DNA from: Bacteroidota bacterium
GTDB lineage: Bacteria > Bacteroidota > Bacteroidia > AKYH767-A > 2013-40CM-41-45
NCBI GenBank assembly: GCA_016720935.1
Contig: JADKJP010000004.1
Location: 558,001 to 622,000 of the forward strand
Reading direction: 5' to 3'
DNA: 64,000 nucleotides
Shown: positions 36,900-45,918 of the stretch, piece by piece
Layout of the letters: every line of letters begins with the position of its first letter
Position numbering within the stretch: the first letter of the stretch is position 1
Notes under the pieces: model-generated
Database searches by the model: none
Seen by the model: only the letters and a program-made list of their open reading frames with translations
Told to the model about the DNA's origin: nothing
Made by a program: the position numbers and the translations under genes

Positions 36900-38054
36900 A
36901 TGCCTTCATATCCGAATCCCATCAAATCAAAATTACCCAAAGCGGGAACGACAATTTTCACGGTGATGTCGGCACTTGCGAATGAGCAAAAGGCCATCAA
37001 CCTTTCACAGGGTTTTCCAAATTTTGAAGCTTCGGAAGAACTGATTTCACTCGTGAATCAGTACATGAAAAAAGGCTTCAACCAATATGCTCCGATGCAG
37101 GGGATTTTACCGCTGCGTGAACGCATCGCTGAAAAATCGGAAGCATTGTATGGAGCGAAATACAATCCCGATACCGAGATTACCATTACTAGTGGTGGCA
37201 CACAGGCCATTTACACTGCGATTACAGCCATGATTCGCGAAGGTGATGAAGTGGTTGTACTTGAACCGGCTTATGACAGCTATGTGCCCGCAATTGAACT
37301 TGCAGGTGGTGTTCCGGTGTATGTGGCTTTGAAATTCCCTGACTATACGATCGACTGGAATGCCGTAAAAAAAGTGATCAGCCAACGTACGAAAATGATC
37401 CTGATCAATACTCCGCACAATCCGGCTGGAACTGTGTGGACACAGAAGGACATGAAAGAACTGGAAAAAATCACTTCTCAATCTGAAATTACGGTAGTGA
37501 GCGATGAAGTGTACGAACATATTTTGTTTGACGGACTTCAGCACGAAAGTGTAATGCGTTATCCGAAACTGGCGGAACGGAGTTTTGTGGTGTTTTCTTT
37601 CGGTAAGACTTATCATACTACAGGATGGAAAATGGGTTATTGTCTCGCTCCGGAAAAATTAATGATGGAGTTCAGGAGAGTGCATCAGTTTGTGGTATTC
37701 AGCAGTAACACTCCGATCCAATACGCGCTGGCGGATTTCATGGAGAATAAAAACTATCTGGAACTGCCAAAATTCTACCAGGAGAAACGTGATTACTTTT
37801 TAAAATTGCTCAGTGGTTCAAAATTCAAATTCAAACCTGCCACCGGATCGTATTTTCAATTGCTCGACTACAGCGATATCACACGTGAAAAAGATACCGA
37901 TTTCGCGGTTCGTCTGACCAAACAATACAAAGTCGCTTCAATTCCGATTTCTTCTTTTTATCACGAACCCATCGACAACAAACTCCTCCGCTTTTGTTTT
38001 GCTAAAACCAATGAGACTTTGGAAATGGCCGCGGAGAGGTTGAGGAAGGTTTAA
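36900..38054 (+). CDS. PLP aminotransferase, methionine/glutamine (YbdL) type
   Basis: A 384-residue fold-type I PLP enzyme. The Schiff-base lysine is Lys236 in SFGKTYHTTGWKMGY, with the cofactor-binding NTPHNPAGTVW and SDEVYEHILFDG. Segment LSQGFPNFEASEEL fits the KAT/GTK/YbdL branch, which transaminates methionine and glutamine. The next gene is an omega-amidase, which hydrolyses the alpha-ketoglutaramate such enzymes make from glutamine, so both are likely part of one methionine-salvage/glutamine transaminase route. The start directly follows an intrinsic terminator of the preceding gene. Confidence 0.9.
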   Translation: MPSYPNPIKSKLPKAGTTIFTVMSALANEQKAINLSQGFPNFEASEELISLVNQYMKKGFNQYAPMQGILPLRERIAEKSEALYGAKYNPDTEITITSGGTQAIYTAITAMIREGDEVVVLEPAYDSYVPAIELAGGVPVYVALKFPDYTIDWNAVKKVISQRTKMILINTPHNPAGTVWTQKDMKELEKITSQSEITVVSDEVYEHILFDGLQHESVMRYPKLAERSFVVFSFGKTYHTTGWKMGYCLAPEKLMMEFRRVHQFVVFSSNTPIQYALADFMENKNYLELPKFYQEKRDYFLKLLSGSKFKFKPATGSYFQLLDYSDITREKDTDFAVRLTKQYKVASIPISSFYHEPIDNKLLRFCFAKTNETLEMAAERLRKV

Positions 38055-38078
38055 AACTAATATTTCAGTTACCGGAAA

Positions 38079-38112
38079 ACTCCCATTTGTCACAATTGGG
38101 AGTAATTTTTTG
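38079..38112 (+). terminator. Intrinsic terminator
   Basis: ACTCCCA (38079-38085) pairs with TGGGAGT (38097-38103) and is followed by AATTTTTT. It lies after the aminotransferase gene. The following 220 bases hold nothing else recognisable. Confidence 0.7.
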
Positions 38113-38334
38113 AAACAGCTTATTTGGAATTGGAGAGAATGATCAACTCAAAAAATTCAAAATATTTCATTCTGAATCTAAATTGTCAAGAATTGATTGT
38201 GTACTTTCTACCTGGTTTGATTCTCTGATATAATATTCATGCTCTTTTTAGTACCTTGTGTACAAGTTCCATTTTAACACTCACGATTCCTGATTTTTCT
38301 TAATAAAAACACCGGGAATTTTTATTTTTGAAAG

Positions 38335-39135
38335 ATGCCAAATACATTTTCTCCTGTTCTGCGTGTGTCGCTGATTCAGTCAAACTTGCACTGGGAATCA
38401 GCGGAGAAAAATATTGAGATGTTCACGCAAAAGATACAGGACATCGAAGAAAACACCGATCTGATCGTGTTGCCGGAAATGTTCAGTACGGGTTTCACGA
38501 TGAATGCAGCGGCTAACGCGGAAGCGATGGATGGTGTGACTGTTCAGTGGATGCGCAAAATGGCTTTTCAGAAACAGGCTGTGATTGTAGGGAGCATTAT
38601 CGTTGAAGAAGACAAAAAATATTACAACCGCCTCATCTGGATGCGACCGGATGGTTCTTTCAATCATTACGACAAACGACATTTATTCCGTCTCGCAGGA
38701 GAAGAAAATACTTACACACAAGGAAAACACCAGTGGATAATGGTCTGGAAAGGGTGGAAAATTTATCCGCTAATCTGCTACGATCTCCGGTTTCCTGTTT
38801 GGTCACGCAGAAAAAAAGATTTTGATTACGATCTCCTCCTCTACGTCGCCAACTGGCCGGAACGCAGAGTACAAGCCTGGAAAACACTTCTCCCCGCCCG
38901 CGCGATCGAAAATCAAAGCTATGTTGTCGGGCTCAATCGTGTCGGTGCGGATGGAAACGAAATGTTGCATTCCGGAGATTCCATGGCCATCGATTTCAAA
39001 GGAAATGTGATGAGCAATTTTGAACCCGGAAAAGAAAAAACAGAAACCATCAGCCTTGATATTCAGCCATTGATTGATTTCCGCCAACAATTCGCATTCG
39101 CTGAAGACGCGGATGATTTTGAAATAAAACCTTAA
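38335..39135 (+). CDS. Nitrilase-family omega-amidase (YafV/Nit2 type)
   Basis: A 266-residue amidohydrolase. The catalytic triad of the nitrilase superfamily is complete: Glu48 in LPEMFSTGF, Lys114 in YDKRHLFR, Cys148 in PLICYDLRFP. The H-L-F-R context and W-S-R motif after Cys place it with omega-amidases that hydrolyse alpha-ketoglutaramate or alpha-ketosuccinamate. It follows the aminotransferase gene and precedes the secreted deiminase by 16 bases. Confidence 0.9.
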   Translation: MPNTFSPVLRVSLIQSNLHWESAEKNIEMFTQKIQDIEENTDLIVLPEMFSTGFTMNAAANAEAMDGVTVQWMRKMAFQKQAVIVGSIIVEEDKKYYNRLIWMRPDGSFNHYDKRHLFRLAGEENTYTQGKHQWIMVWKGWKIYPLICYDLRFPVWSRRKKDFDYDLLLYVANWPERRVQAWKTLLPARAIENQSYVVGLNRVGADGNEMLHSGDSMAIDFKGNVMSNFEPGKEKTETISLDIQPLIDFRQQFAFAEDADDFEIKP

Positions 39136-39151
39136 GCGCTTACATCAGAAA

Positions 39152-40885
39152 ATGAAAAAAATATTCGCCATCCTCTTGTTGGGAATTCTTCCCGCCTTTG
39201 TATTTCCTCAATCGTCTGCTCACAAAATCAGCGATTCCGAAAAAATACAAATGCCGGATTATCTCCGTCAGATTTCTCAATACAGAACAGATGGCATCAC
39301 CACTGCTCCCACCGGACCGGTACGCGCTTCCGCCGAATGGGAAGAAATTGACGCCTTGATCATCGCCTGGGTTTCTTATCCTGTGATCCTGAAAGAAATT
39401 GTACGCTATGCTGTGGATGAAACGGAAGTGTATATCGTTTGTACCGATTCGGCGACGGTGAAAAATAATCTGACACTAAACGGCATTCCGCTGACACATG
39501 TGCATTATGTCCTTGCTCCTTTCAATACCATCTGGTGCAGGGATTATGGTCCATGGAATATTTATTCGAACGATGTGGACTCGCTGGCGCTGATCGACTG
39601 GATCTACAATCGTCCAAGACCAAAAGACGATACCGTTCCTTCCGCTATTGAACGCTATACAGGACTTCCGATGTATCAGACCACTGTCGCGCCGACAGAT
39701 CTGATTCATACGGGTGGAAATTTCATGGCGGACGGTTTAGGAACAGGATTTTCTTCCAACCTGATTGTCGATGAAAATCCCGGACATACGATCCCGGAGA
39801 TTGATACGATCATGAAACAATTCATGGGCATCAACAGGTATATAAAAATGAATACCCTTCCTTATGACGATATTCATCACATCGATATGCACATGAAGTT
39901 GCTCGATGAGGAAACATTGCTTGTCGGCGAATATCCTACAGGCATCGCTGACGGACCAATGATTGAATCCAATCTGCAAACTGTTTTGAACACTTACAAT
40001 TCTCCCTTTGGCACACCGTACAAAGTCATCCGTATTCCCATGCCTCCTGACGCGAATGGATTGTATCCTAACCAGGCCGGCGATTACAGAACTTACGCCA
40101 ATGCTGTCTTTGTAAACAAAACTGTCATCCTTCCGATTTATGATGAGCAATACGATACTACTGCTCTCAGAATCTGGAGAGAAGCCATGCCGGGTTATCG
40201 CGTGGTGGGAATCGATTGCAATGCTATCATTCCAAGTCTTGGCGCGATCCATTGCATTACGAAAGAAGTTGCCGCTGCGGATCCTTTGCTCATCGTCCAT
40301 CAGTCGCTCAGAGATACCTACTCGACTATATCTTCATACACAGTAAACGCGAGGATACAACATCGTTCCGGAATCGCGAACGCGAATATTTATTACCGTA
40401 CAGATACACTTCAGCCTTATCAAAGCACCGCGATGACGTTAACCAGCGCTGCCGACAATACCTGGAGCGGTTCCATTCCAGCGCAAGTGGCGGGAAGTAC
40501 GGTTTATTATTATATCGAAGCGAATGCAGTTTCCGGAAAACACCAGGTACGTCCATTGCCTGCACCTGCGGGCTATTGGAAATTCAATGTTTTGTTGAAC
40601 ACAGGCATTACAACTGTTCAGAAAGGCAATACTGTTTATCTCGGTGCAGCATATCCTAATCCTTCACAGGGAGTTTTTGTAGTACCCGTAAAAACAGACC
40701 GGATGACGAACTGCAGCATCACGCTGAAAAATATTTTATCACAGGATGTGCTTTCGATCTTTAATGGAAATGTTCAGGGCGAAAGAAGTTTTCTCGTCAA
40801 TACCACGTCCCTCAACTCAGGGATTTATTTGATTGAGTTAAAGACGCCGGAGGGTGTATTTCAGGAGAAGGTTGTGATGAGGTGA
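39152..40885 (+). CDS. Secreted peptidylarginine/agmatine deiminase-like enzyme with T9SS domain
   Basis: 577 residues: signal peptide (MKKIFAILLLGILPAFVFPQ), a guanidino-modifying alpha/beta-propeller domain (about 50-380), an Ig-like domain (about 390-475) and a T9SS type A domain (about 490-577). The catalytic set of the Porphyromonas-type peptidylarginine deiminase is visible: Asp131 in CRDYGPW, His243 and Asp245 in HHIDMHMKL, an Asn in YRTYANAVFVN, Cys368 in SLGAIHCIT. This fits a secreted enzyme that turns arginine or agmatine into citrulline or N-carbamoylputrescine. The domain order signal-catalytic-Ig-CTD is that of the P. gingivalis enzyme. Substrate unproven. Confidence 0.88.
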   Translation: MKKIFAILLLGILPAFVFPQSSAHKISDSEKIQMPDYLRQISQYRTDGITTAPTGPVRASAEWEEIDALIIAWVSYPVILKEIVRYAVDETEVYIVCTDSATVKNNLTLNGIPLTHVHYVLAPFNTIWCRDYGPWNIYSNDVDSLALIDWIYNRPRPKDDTVPSAIERYTGLPMYQTTVAPTDLIHTGGNFMADGLGTGFSSNLIVDENPGHTIPEIDTIMKQFMGINRYIKMNTLPYDDIHHIDMHMKLLDEETLLVGEYPTGIADGPMIESNLQTVLNTYNSPFGTPYKVIRIPMPPDANGLYPNQAGDYRTYANAVFVNKTVILPIYDEQYDTTALRIWREAMPGYRVVGIDCNAIIPSLGAIHCITKEVAAADPLLIVHQSLRDTYSTISSYTVNARIQHRSGIANANIYYRTDTLQPYQSTAMTLTSAADNTWSGSIPAQVAGSTVYYYIEANAVSGKHQVRPLPAPAGYWKFNVLLNTGITTVQKGNTVYLGAAYPNPSQGVFVVPVKTDRMTNCSITLKNILSQDVLSIFNGNVQGERSFLVNTTSLNSGIYLIELKTPEGVFQEKVVMR

Positions 40886-40891
40886 TTTTTT

Positions 40892-40938
40892 TTCGCGCAA
40901 AGGGCGCAAAGGTTTAGGCGCAAAGGGCGCAGAGAAGG
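40892..40938. repeat. Dispersed GCGCAAAG element
   Basis: GCGCAAAGG is repeated: TTCGCGCAAAGGGCGCAAAGG, split by TTTAG, then GCGCAAAGGGCGCAGAGAAGG. It begins a few bases after the deiminase stop codon. Confidence 0.7.
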
Positions 40939-41001
40939 TGGTTCTCGGATGCTCGGTGCAGTAAGAACATATTTGCTATTCCCCTATTGAGAATTATGCA
41001 A

Positions 41002-41463
41002 TCACTTACTTTCCTTCTCCAGACTCGTTCCGATTTCTAAAAGTTCTTCCTCGGAAAAATTTGCCTGGACGAGTTGAAAGAGCCGGCGTTCTTCTTTGCG
41101 GATGTGATCGTCGAGGAGGTTGCCGATTTTGTCGATGTCATCGTAAAGCGTGGGACCGGGCTTGGCTTCCTGGATCAGAAAACGAAGTGTATTGTGTTCA
41201 CCGATGAGCTCATCAATCAACAAATCAATTTCTTCGAGACGGCCCGTGATGTAAGGGAAAAGGATGTTCTCTTCTTTGTCAAAATGTGGTTTCAGTTCTT
41301 CTTCGAAACGCTGCTGCAACAATTGCAATTTCCCTTCCGTCGTGCCTGGCATGCCGCGATACTGTGGTGTTTCTTTTTTCAAAATCATAGCCAGAAGCAA
41401 TCCTGTCTGATGATCGTGTGAAAGAGGAATCAATGCCGGGTGACGTTTGATGGGAGCGTTCAT
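41002..41463 (-). CDS. Hemerythrin domain protein
   Basis: A 153-residue four-helix bundle. Iron ligands expected of the hemerythrin HHE family are seen at His16/His18, His60 and Glu64 (PHFDKEE), His90 (GEHNTL), and His120 and Glu124 (DHIRKEE). Such proteins bind a di-iron centre and act in oxygen, NO or iron handling. It lies 3' of the serine hydrolase gene on the same strand. Confidence 0.88.
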   Translation of the reverse strand: MNAPIKRHPALIPLSHDHQTGLLLAMILKKETPQYRGMPGTTEGKLQLLQQRFEEELKPHFDKEENILFPYITGRLEEIDLLIDELIGEHNTLRFLIQEAKPGPTLYDDIDKIGNLLDDHIRKEERRLFQLVQANFSEEELLEIGTSLEKESK

Positions 41464-41499
41464 TGTTACGGGAGTTTAAGTACTGTGTACTTTTATTTC

Positions 41500-41562
41500 T
41501 GGTACTTTGTACTTAATACCTGGTATTAGGTATAAGGTATAAAGTATAAGGTATAAAGATTG
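41500..41562. repeat. Heptad array (GGTATAA-type)
   Basis: Units GGTACTT, TGTACTT, AATACCT, GGTATTA, GGTATAA, GGTATAA, AGTATAA, GGTATAA, AGATTGG are in 7-base register between the hemerythrin and serine-hydrolase genes. The unit recurs at 52238 and, reverse-complemented, at 22637. Confidence 0.85.
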
Positions 41563-41584
41563 GAGTGATTATTTTCTTTTACAT

Positions 41585-42760
41585 TCAGAATTGTTTCGCG
41601 ACCTGGCGGAGAATATTGATCCATTCTTCTTTTGCCCTGCTTACACCGAGTCGAACGATGACAAGGTTCTTTTTGGGGTATACATAAATGTATTGTCCGA
41701 GATGACCAACAGCGGAGAAATCGCCGTCTTCTTTTGAAGCAAGCCACCATTGACGGTTGTAATACCAATCGGTTCCGGGCTCTGTGTTTATGGCCAGACT
41801 TTTCTGCACCCAATCAGCAGGAACAATTTGTTGTCCGTTCCAGTTTCCTTTGTTCAGATACAAACGTCCAAACTTCGCGAAGTCCCGGGCTTTCGCATTG
41901 ATACAACAAAACGCTTTTTCCAGTCCATTGTCTTTTTTATCAATGCTCCAGCTGCCATCGTATTCCATTCCCAGAGGCTGCCAGATTTTTTCATCGAGAT
42001 ATTCCGTCATGTGTTTGCCTGTCGCGCGTTCGATGATCAGTCCAAGCAATTCGGAATTTACACTTTTGTAATCGAAACCCGACATGGGTTCCTTTTCGAT
42101 CTTGAGGCGGGCGATACTTTTACGCAAAGTACGGCCATAATAAAATGATGCCGCTCCGCTGAACGGTGTATTGTAGCCCTCGCCGAATTTTACACCCGAA
42201 GCCATTTGCAACAAATGATGAATAGTAACTTTGTCCCATCCCTTTTTTCCTTTGAGCTCCGTGATATAGTTGACAACAGGATCATCCTCGCTTTTTATTT
42301 TTCCTTCCGCGATCGCGATACCAATCAATGCGGAAACATAAGATTTCGCCATCGAAAATGAAGCTACCGGAGATCCCGCTTCGTAATCACGGTAATACCT
42401 TTCATACAAAAGACTGTCGTTACGGATCACCAGGAAAGCTACTGTCGGTGATTTCTCGAGAAATGTTTTCATGTCCATTTTCTCATGGGCATAATTCTCG
42501 ATGGTGATTCGTTTCTCTGCATTTTCATTTTGAACCGCTTCAATGAAATGAAAAGGAGCTGCTGACTTATGAAGCGGACGACTCGGGAAGATCTTGTAAT
42601 CAGTAATGTCTGAAAAATTATACCAGACAAACCGACCAACTTTACAGCCGGAAAATACTGTCATTAAAAGAAAAAAAAGGAAAATGATTCTGGTAAACCT
42701 GTTATTGATAAAAGAAAGAAGTTTTTGAAGAATCATATTTTGTCTGTTGTTCTTTTCCAT
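41585..42760 (-). CDS. Serine hydrolase, class C beta-lactamase family lipoprotein
   Basis: About 391 residues from the ATG at 42760 (MEKNNRQNMILQ). The open frame extends to 42835, but that start gives a poor signal. The signal ends in FSGC with Cys39 as the likely lipid anchor. The catalytic motif S-x-x-K is SMAK (Ser136, Lys139), and YKSVN supplies the tyrosine. It belongs to the broad class C beta-lactamase/esterase/DD-peptidase family. The true substrate is unknown. Confidence 0.87.
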   Translation of the reverse strand: MEKNNRQNMILQKLLSFINNRFTRIIFLFFLLMTVFSGCKVGRFVWYNFSDITDYKIFPSRPLHKSAAPFHFIEAVQNENAEKRITIENYAHEKMDMKTFLEKSPTVAFLVIRNDSLLYERYYRDYEAGSPVASFSMAKSYVSALIGIAIAEGKIKSEDDPVVNYITELKGKKGWDKVTIHHLLQMASGVKFGEGYNTPFSGAASFYYGRTLRKSIARLKIEKEPMSGFDYKSVNSELLGLIIERATGKHMTEYLDEKIWQPLGMEYDGSWSIDKKDNGLEKAFCCINAKARDFAKFGRLYLNKGNWNGQQIVPADWVQKSLAINTEPGTDWYYNRQWWLASKEDGDFSAVGHLGQYIYVYPKKNLVIVRLGVSRAKEEWINILRQVAKQF

Positions 42761-42853
42761 GGTATTCAAAATTATGGAGAATCCTGTTAGCACAGGGATT
42801 TTTTTACAAAAAAAACAGAAGAAAAATCCGGTCAATGGATCCGGAATTTGGAC

Positions 42854-44467
42854 CTATTTACTCAGGTTCCACTTCACATCCACGTCCCAGTTGGCCCGAA
42901 CGGTAATCAGGTCGGGGTAATATCTAACCTCTTCCGGCTGCACCTTTTTAAGATAATTGCCCGGATCCCATTTGCCATTTTTATTTCCGTCGCTGATTAA
43001 TTTTAAACGATAGCTTCCCGGCAACAAATTCTGGAACTGAACCAGAGAATCCTTCGAAAGTAATGCTTCTCGGAAGAGCTGATCCTTTTCATCGACCAGT
43101 TGTAAGATGCTTGACGAGCCATCACTCACACCACTAAACTGTATGGCGACGGTTCCGTAATCGGTCAGTTCCCGGGTACGAAAATCAAGCAGGAGCGAAT
43201 CGTTTTTCAGGCCGAAAATGTCTTCAATTGTTCCGGGAGGAATAAACAAATGATAGGATTTTGCTTCCTTCCAAACCGTATGGAAATCCAGTTGGCGATG
43301 GATACTGTCGGCAAAACTCATGGACAAAGGACTTACCTGTTGGCTGTCGGTTTGAAAAACTATTTTGGAAAAATCCACCTGTTTTACCGGATGATTGAAT
43401 TGTATGCGGAACGGTAAATGCAAATCCTGCGGCTGGATCATGCTCACCGAAATATCCGAAGAGAAGACAAAAGGATTTTTGATATTCTGTTTTCCTTCGA
43501 AGCGAAACAATCGAATCGAAAGTGTATCTGTTTTGTTATTCAAATTGGTTGAAAGCTGCAGTGAATCCGCGGCAAGATTTTTATACCAGATACTGAGTGA
43601 GTCCTTATTCTTTGAATAGCTGAGCGCATAGATTCCCAATTTGGCGGTGTCCGTGATCCAGTTCATGGATAAGGTGTCCAGAGCTCCACTGGCAACAATC
43701 ACTGCCTTACCTGCATACTCAGAATACGATCTCAGAATCTGAAATTTCGGTTGTTCAGTGAAAAGTCGAAGATCGGGAGATCTTGTTCCTGCTTCAACCA
43801 TCGAATCACTGAAGGCAATGCTCTCGCCTGCCGCTTTGTACTGGTAGTCGTTGCCGGCAGTTTTAAGAGCAAAAATTTTGTAGGATCCGGGAGAAATATT
43901 TTTGATACTAAAATCACCGGCATCATTTGTTTTTCCAAAATAGAAAGGGCGTTCTTTATAGGGAATGGAATCATCGGCCCCGGAATAGAGCATCACCAGA
44001 ATTCCCTTTTCAGTTTTGCCGTCAAAAGAATTTACAACTTTTCCATTCACCTGAAGAGAATCAATAATCTCTCCGGTAGAGACGACATACTGAAAATTTT
44101 CCAGAACATTTCCTTCGTTATTATCGAGAATTGCGTTTCCGAAATTGAACGTATAGGTAGAATGTTCACGCAAAGTATCATCAAAGTGGACGAACAATGT
44201 TTTCTTTCTCACCTTGGTTTCAGGCTGATTGGCAAGAGGTGGAGAAACGATCAATTGTGTCTGAATATCTTTCAGCTGGATAAATTCATCAAAACGAATT
44301 GAAAAATCATGACCGTTGAATCCCGTCGAATAATTTTCAGGGATCATTTTTTCGATCACAGGAGGTTTAACATCCTTATCACCACCACCCGGAGCAACCT
44401 GAATGGCACAGGAAAAAAGGCAAAGCAAAACACTGAGAACTAAAAATGAACGAAATGCTTTGCTCAT
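42854..44467 (-). CDS. Ig-like domain lipoprotein (Bacteroidota conserved)
   Basis: A 537-residue protein with a lipoprotein signal (MSKAFRSFLVLSVLLCLFSC, lipid Cys at residue 20). Then APGGGDKDVKPPVIEKMIPE leads into a Big_5-type Ig-like domain, and two or three more beta-sandwich segments follow (for example VNGKVVNSFDGKTEKGILVM). Such proteins are common in Bacteroidota and are found near T9SS or gliding loci, but function is unknown. Its start overlaps the stop of the fRMsr gene by ATGA, so the two are translationally coupled. Confidence 0.82.
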   Translation of the reverse strand: MSKAFRSFLVLSVLLCLFSCAIQVAPGGGDKDVKPPVIEKMIPENYSTGFNGHDFSIRFDEFIQLKDIQTQLIVSPPLANQPETKVRKKTLFVHFDDTLREHSTYTFNFGNAILDNNEGNVLENFQYVVSTGEIIDSLQVNGKVVNSFDGKTEKGILVMLYSGADDSIPYKERPFYFGKTNDAGDFSIKNISPGSYKIFALKTAGNDYQYKAAGESIAFSDSMVEAGTRSPDLRLFTEQPKFQILRSYSEYAGKAVIVASGALDTLSMNWITDTAKLGIYALSYSKNKDSLSIWYKNLAADSLQLSTNLNNKTDTLSIRLFRFEGKQNIKNPFVFSSDISVSMIQPQDLHLPFRIQFNHPVKQVDFSKIVFQTDSQQVSPLSMSFADSIHRQLDFHTVWKEAKSYHLFIPPGTIEDIFGLKNDSLLLDFRTRELTDYGTVAIQFSGVSDGSSSILQLVDEKDQLFREALLSKDSLVQFQNLLPGSYRLKLISDGNKNGKWDPGNYLKKVQPEEVRYYPDLITVRANWDVDVKWNLSK

Positions 44468-44958
44468 AAGATCTTTGAAATAAGCTTCGCGACTTCCTCC
44501 AATGCCAGCGCATCATCCTGATCAAAGGTAGAAAGTTCGGTGCTGTCGATGTCCAGTACACCCGCGACTTTTTGATTTACAAAAACAGGCACAACAATTT
44601 CGGAACGCGAAAGGCTGCTGCAGGCAATATGACCAGGAAACTGATCGACATCGGGAACAACAAACGTTTTTCTTTCCTTCCAGGCAGCGCCGCAGACACC
44701 TTTTCCAAATCCGATACGAGTACAGGCAACGGGACCCTGAAAAGGGCCAAGTACCAGAACCTCTTGATCGTTCTCCTGTTTTACAAAATAGAATCCGATC
44801 CAAAAAAAACCAAAAGCTTCTTTGAGAGCAGCGACAATATTGGCAAGATTCGCAATAGTGTCATTTTCCCCTTCCACCAGTGCATGTAACTGGGGAAGCA
44901 GAGCTGCATAGACCTCAGTCTTAGGCAATCCGGTAGGAATACTAATGTTCTCTGACAT
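44464..44958 (-). CDS. msrC: Free methionine-(R)-sulfoxide reductase (GAF)
   Basis: A 164-residue GAF-domain enzyme that reduces free methionine-R-sulfoxide. The three cysteines, Cys79 (GPVACTRI), Cys89 (GKGVCGAA) and Cys113 (GHIACSSLSRSE), have spacings 10 and 24, equal to those of the E. coli enzyme. Length matches. It shares a four-base ATGA overlap with the lipoprotein gene downstream. Confidence 0.92.
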   Translation of the reverse strand: MSENISIPTGLPKTEVYAALLPQLHALVEGENDTIANLANIVAALKEAFGFFWIGFYFVKQENDQEVLVLGPFQGPVACTRIGFGKGVCGAAWKERKTFVVPDVDQFPGHIACSSLSRSEIVVPVFVNQKVAGVLDIDSTELSTFDQDDALALEEVAKLISKIL

Positions 44959-45049
44959 AGAATTTCAGCTTCCGCGAAGATAGGGCTTATTGGGGAATTT
45001 TTCAGGTCAATTTCTGCCGGGTTCAGGCTTTATTTATCTAAAGGGCACC

Positions 45050-45760
45050 TCATGCACAAGCCATAGCGCCGATGCTCACTCGTGTTCCCGGAATATCCAG
45101 CAAGGCCTCCGCGCAGGAAACCAATGTCGATCCGGTTGTCACCACATCATCGACCAGGAGCACATGTTTCCCGGCAACCGCTGCGACATCATGGACAGCA
45201 AAAACACGGTTCACATTTTCATAGCGTTCGAAGCGGTGTTTGCGGGTCTGGGTTTCGGTGGCTTCGGTTTTTTTCAGAACATGCGGACCGAATTTTATTC
45301 CCATCGCTGTGGCAATGCCTTCGGCGAAAAAATCGCTCTGGTTGTATCCGCGCTGTCGGAGTTTTTTCGGATGCAAAGGAACGGGAACAACAATATCAGC
45401 TGAAGAATAAGGTGGTGTATTCAACAAATCATAACCGAATAATTCACCGGTAAAAAGTCCAACATCTTTTCTCCCCTTGTACTTCAATTGATGGATCAAT
45501 TGCTGCACTCTTTCACCTTTGGAAAAATAATAATAGCCGCAAGCCGCTTCAATATTGACTTTCCCCCAGAAATGTTTCACCACCGGATTATCCGCCTGCA
45601 AATGAAATCTTGTTCTGGGCAAATGAAAACGACAATGAGTGCAAATACAGCGCTGGTTCATCATCAGGGCTTTTCCGCAAGCAGCGCAAAGTTCAGGGAA
45701 GATCAGCCAAAGCAAATCATCGATTTTTTCATGAAGGAAAGAGACGGGATTAAAAAACAT
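45050..45760 (-). CDS. comF: ComF family phosphoribosyltransferase-like protein
   Basis: 236 residues. An N-terminal zinc ribbon of the C-x-x-C type (PELCAACGKA and CICTHC) is followed by a phosphoribosyltransferase fold whose PRPP loop is VLLVDDVVTTGSTLV. ComF proteins support DNA uptake or purine-related metabolism; the biochemical step is uncertain. It is the first gene of the minus-strand run and is divergent from the P-type ATPase gene. Confidence 0.92.
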   Translation of the reverse strand: MFFNPVSFLHEKIDDLLWLIFPELCAACGKALMMNQRCICTHCRFHLPRTRFHLQADNPVVKHFWGKVNIEAACGYYYFSKGERVQQLIHQLKYKGRKDVGLFTGELFGYDLLNTPPYSSADIVVPVPLHPKKLRQRGYNQSDFFAEGIATAMGIKFGPHVLKKTEATETQTRKHRFERYENVNRVFAVHDVAAVAGKHVLLVDDVVTTGSTLVSCAEALLDIPGTRVSIGAMACA

Positions 45761-45918
45761 TTTTTTGGGAATATTAGAAAAACAGATCCATTCCCAAAAC
45801 CAATATATGCGGGTTCTTTCCTGATGAAAAGAAAACCGAAAAAAGGTGTCTATTCTAAGAATAAAGAATGATCAGGATCATGCAGTTTATCTGTATGCTT
45901 AGTACTTTTGAATCCTCT

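Noticed and set aside
38323..38330. TATTTTTG as a promoter box for the omega-amidase gene
   Set aside because: It matches TAnnTTTG, but lies only four bases before the start codon and has no TTG at the right distance.
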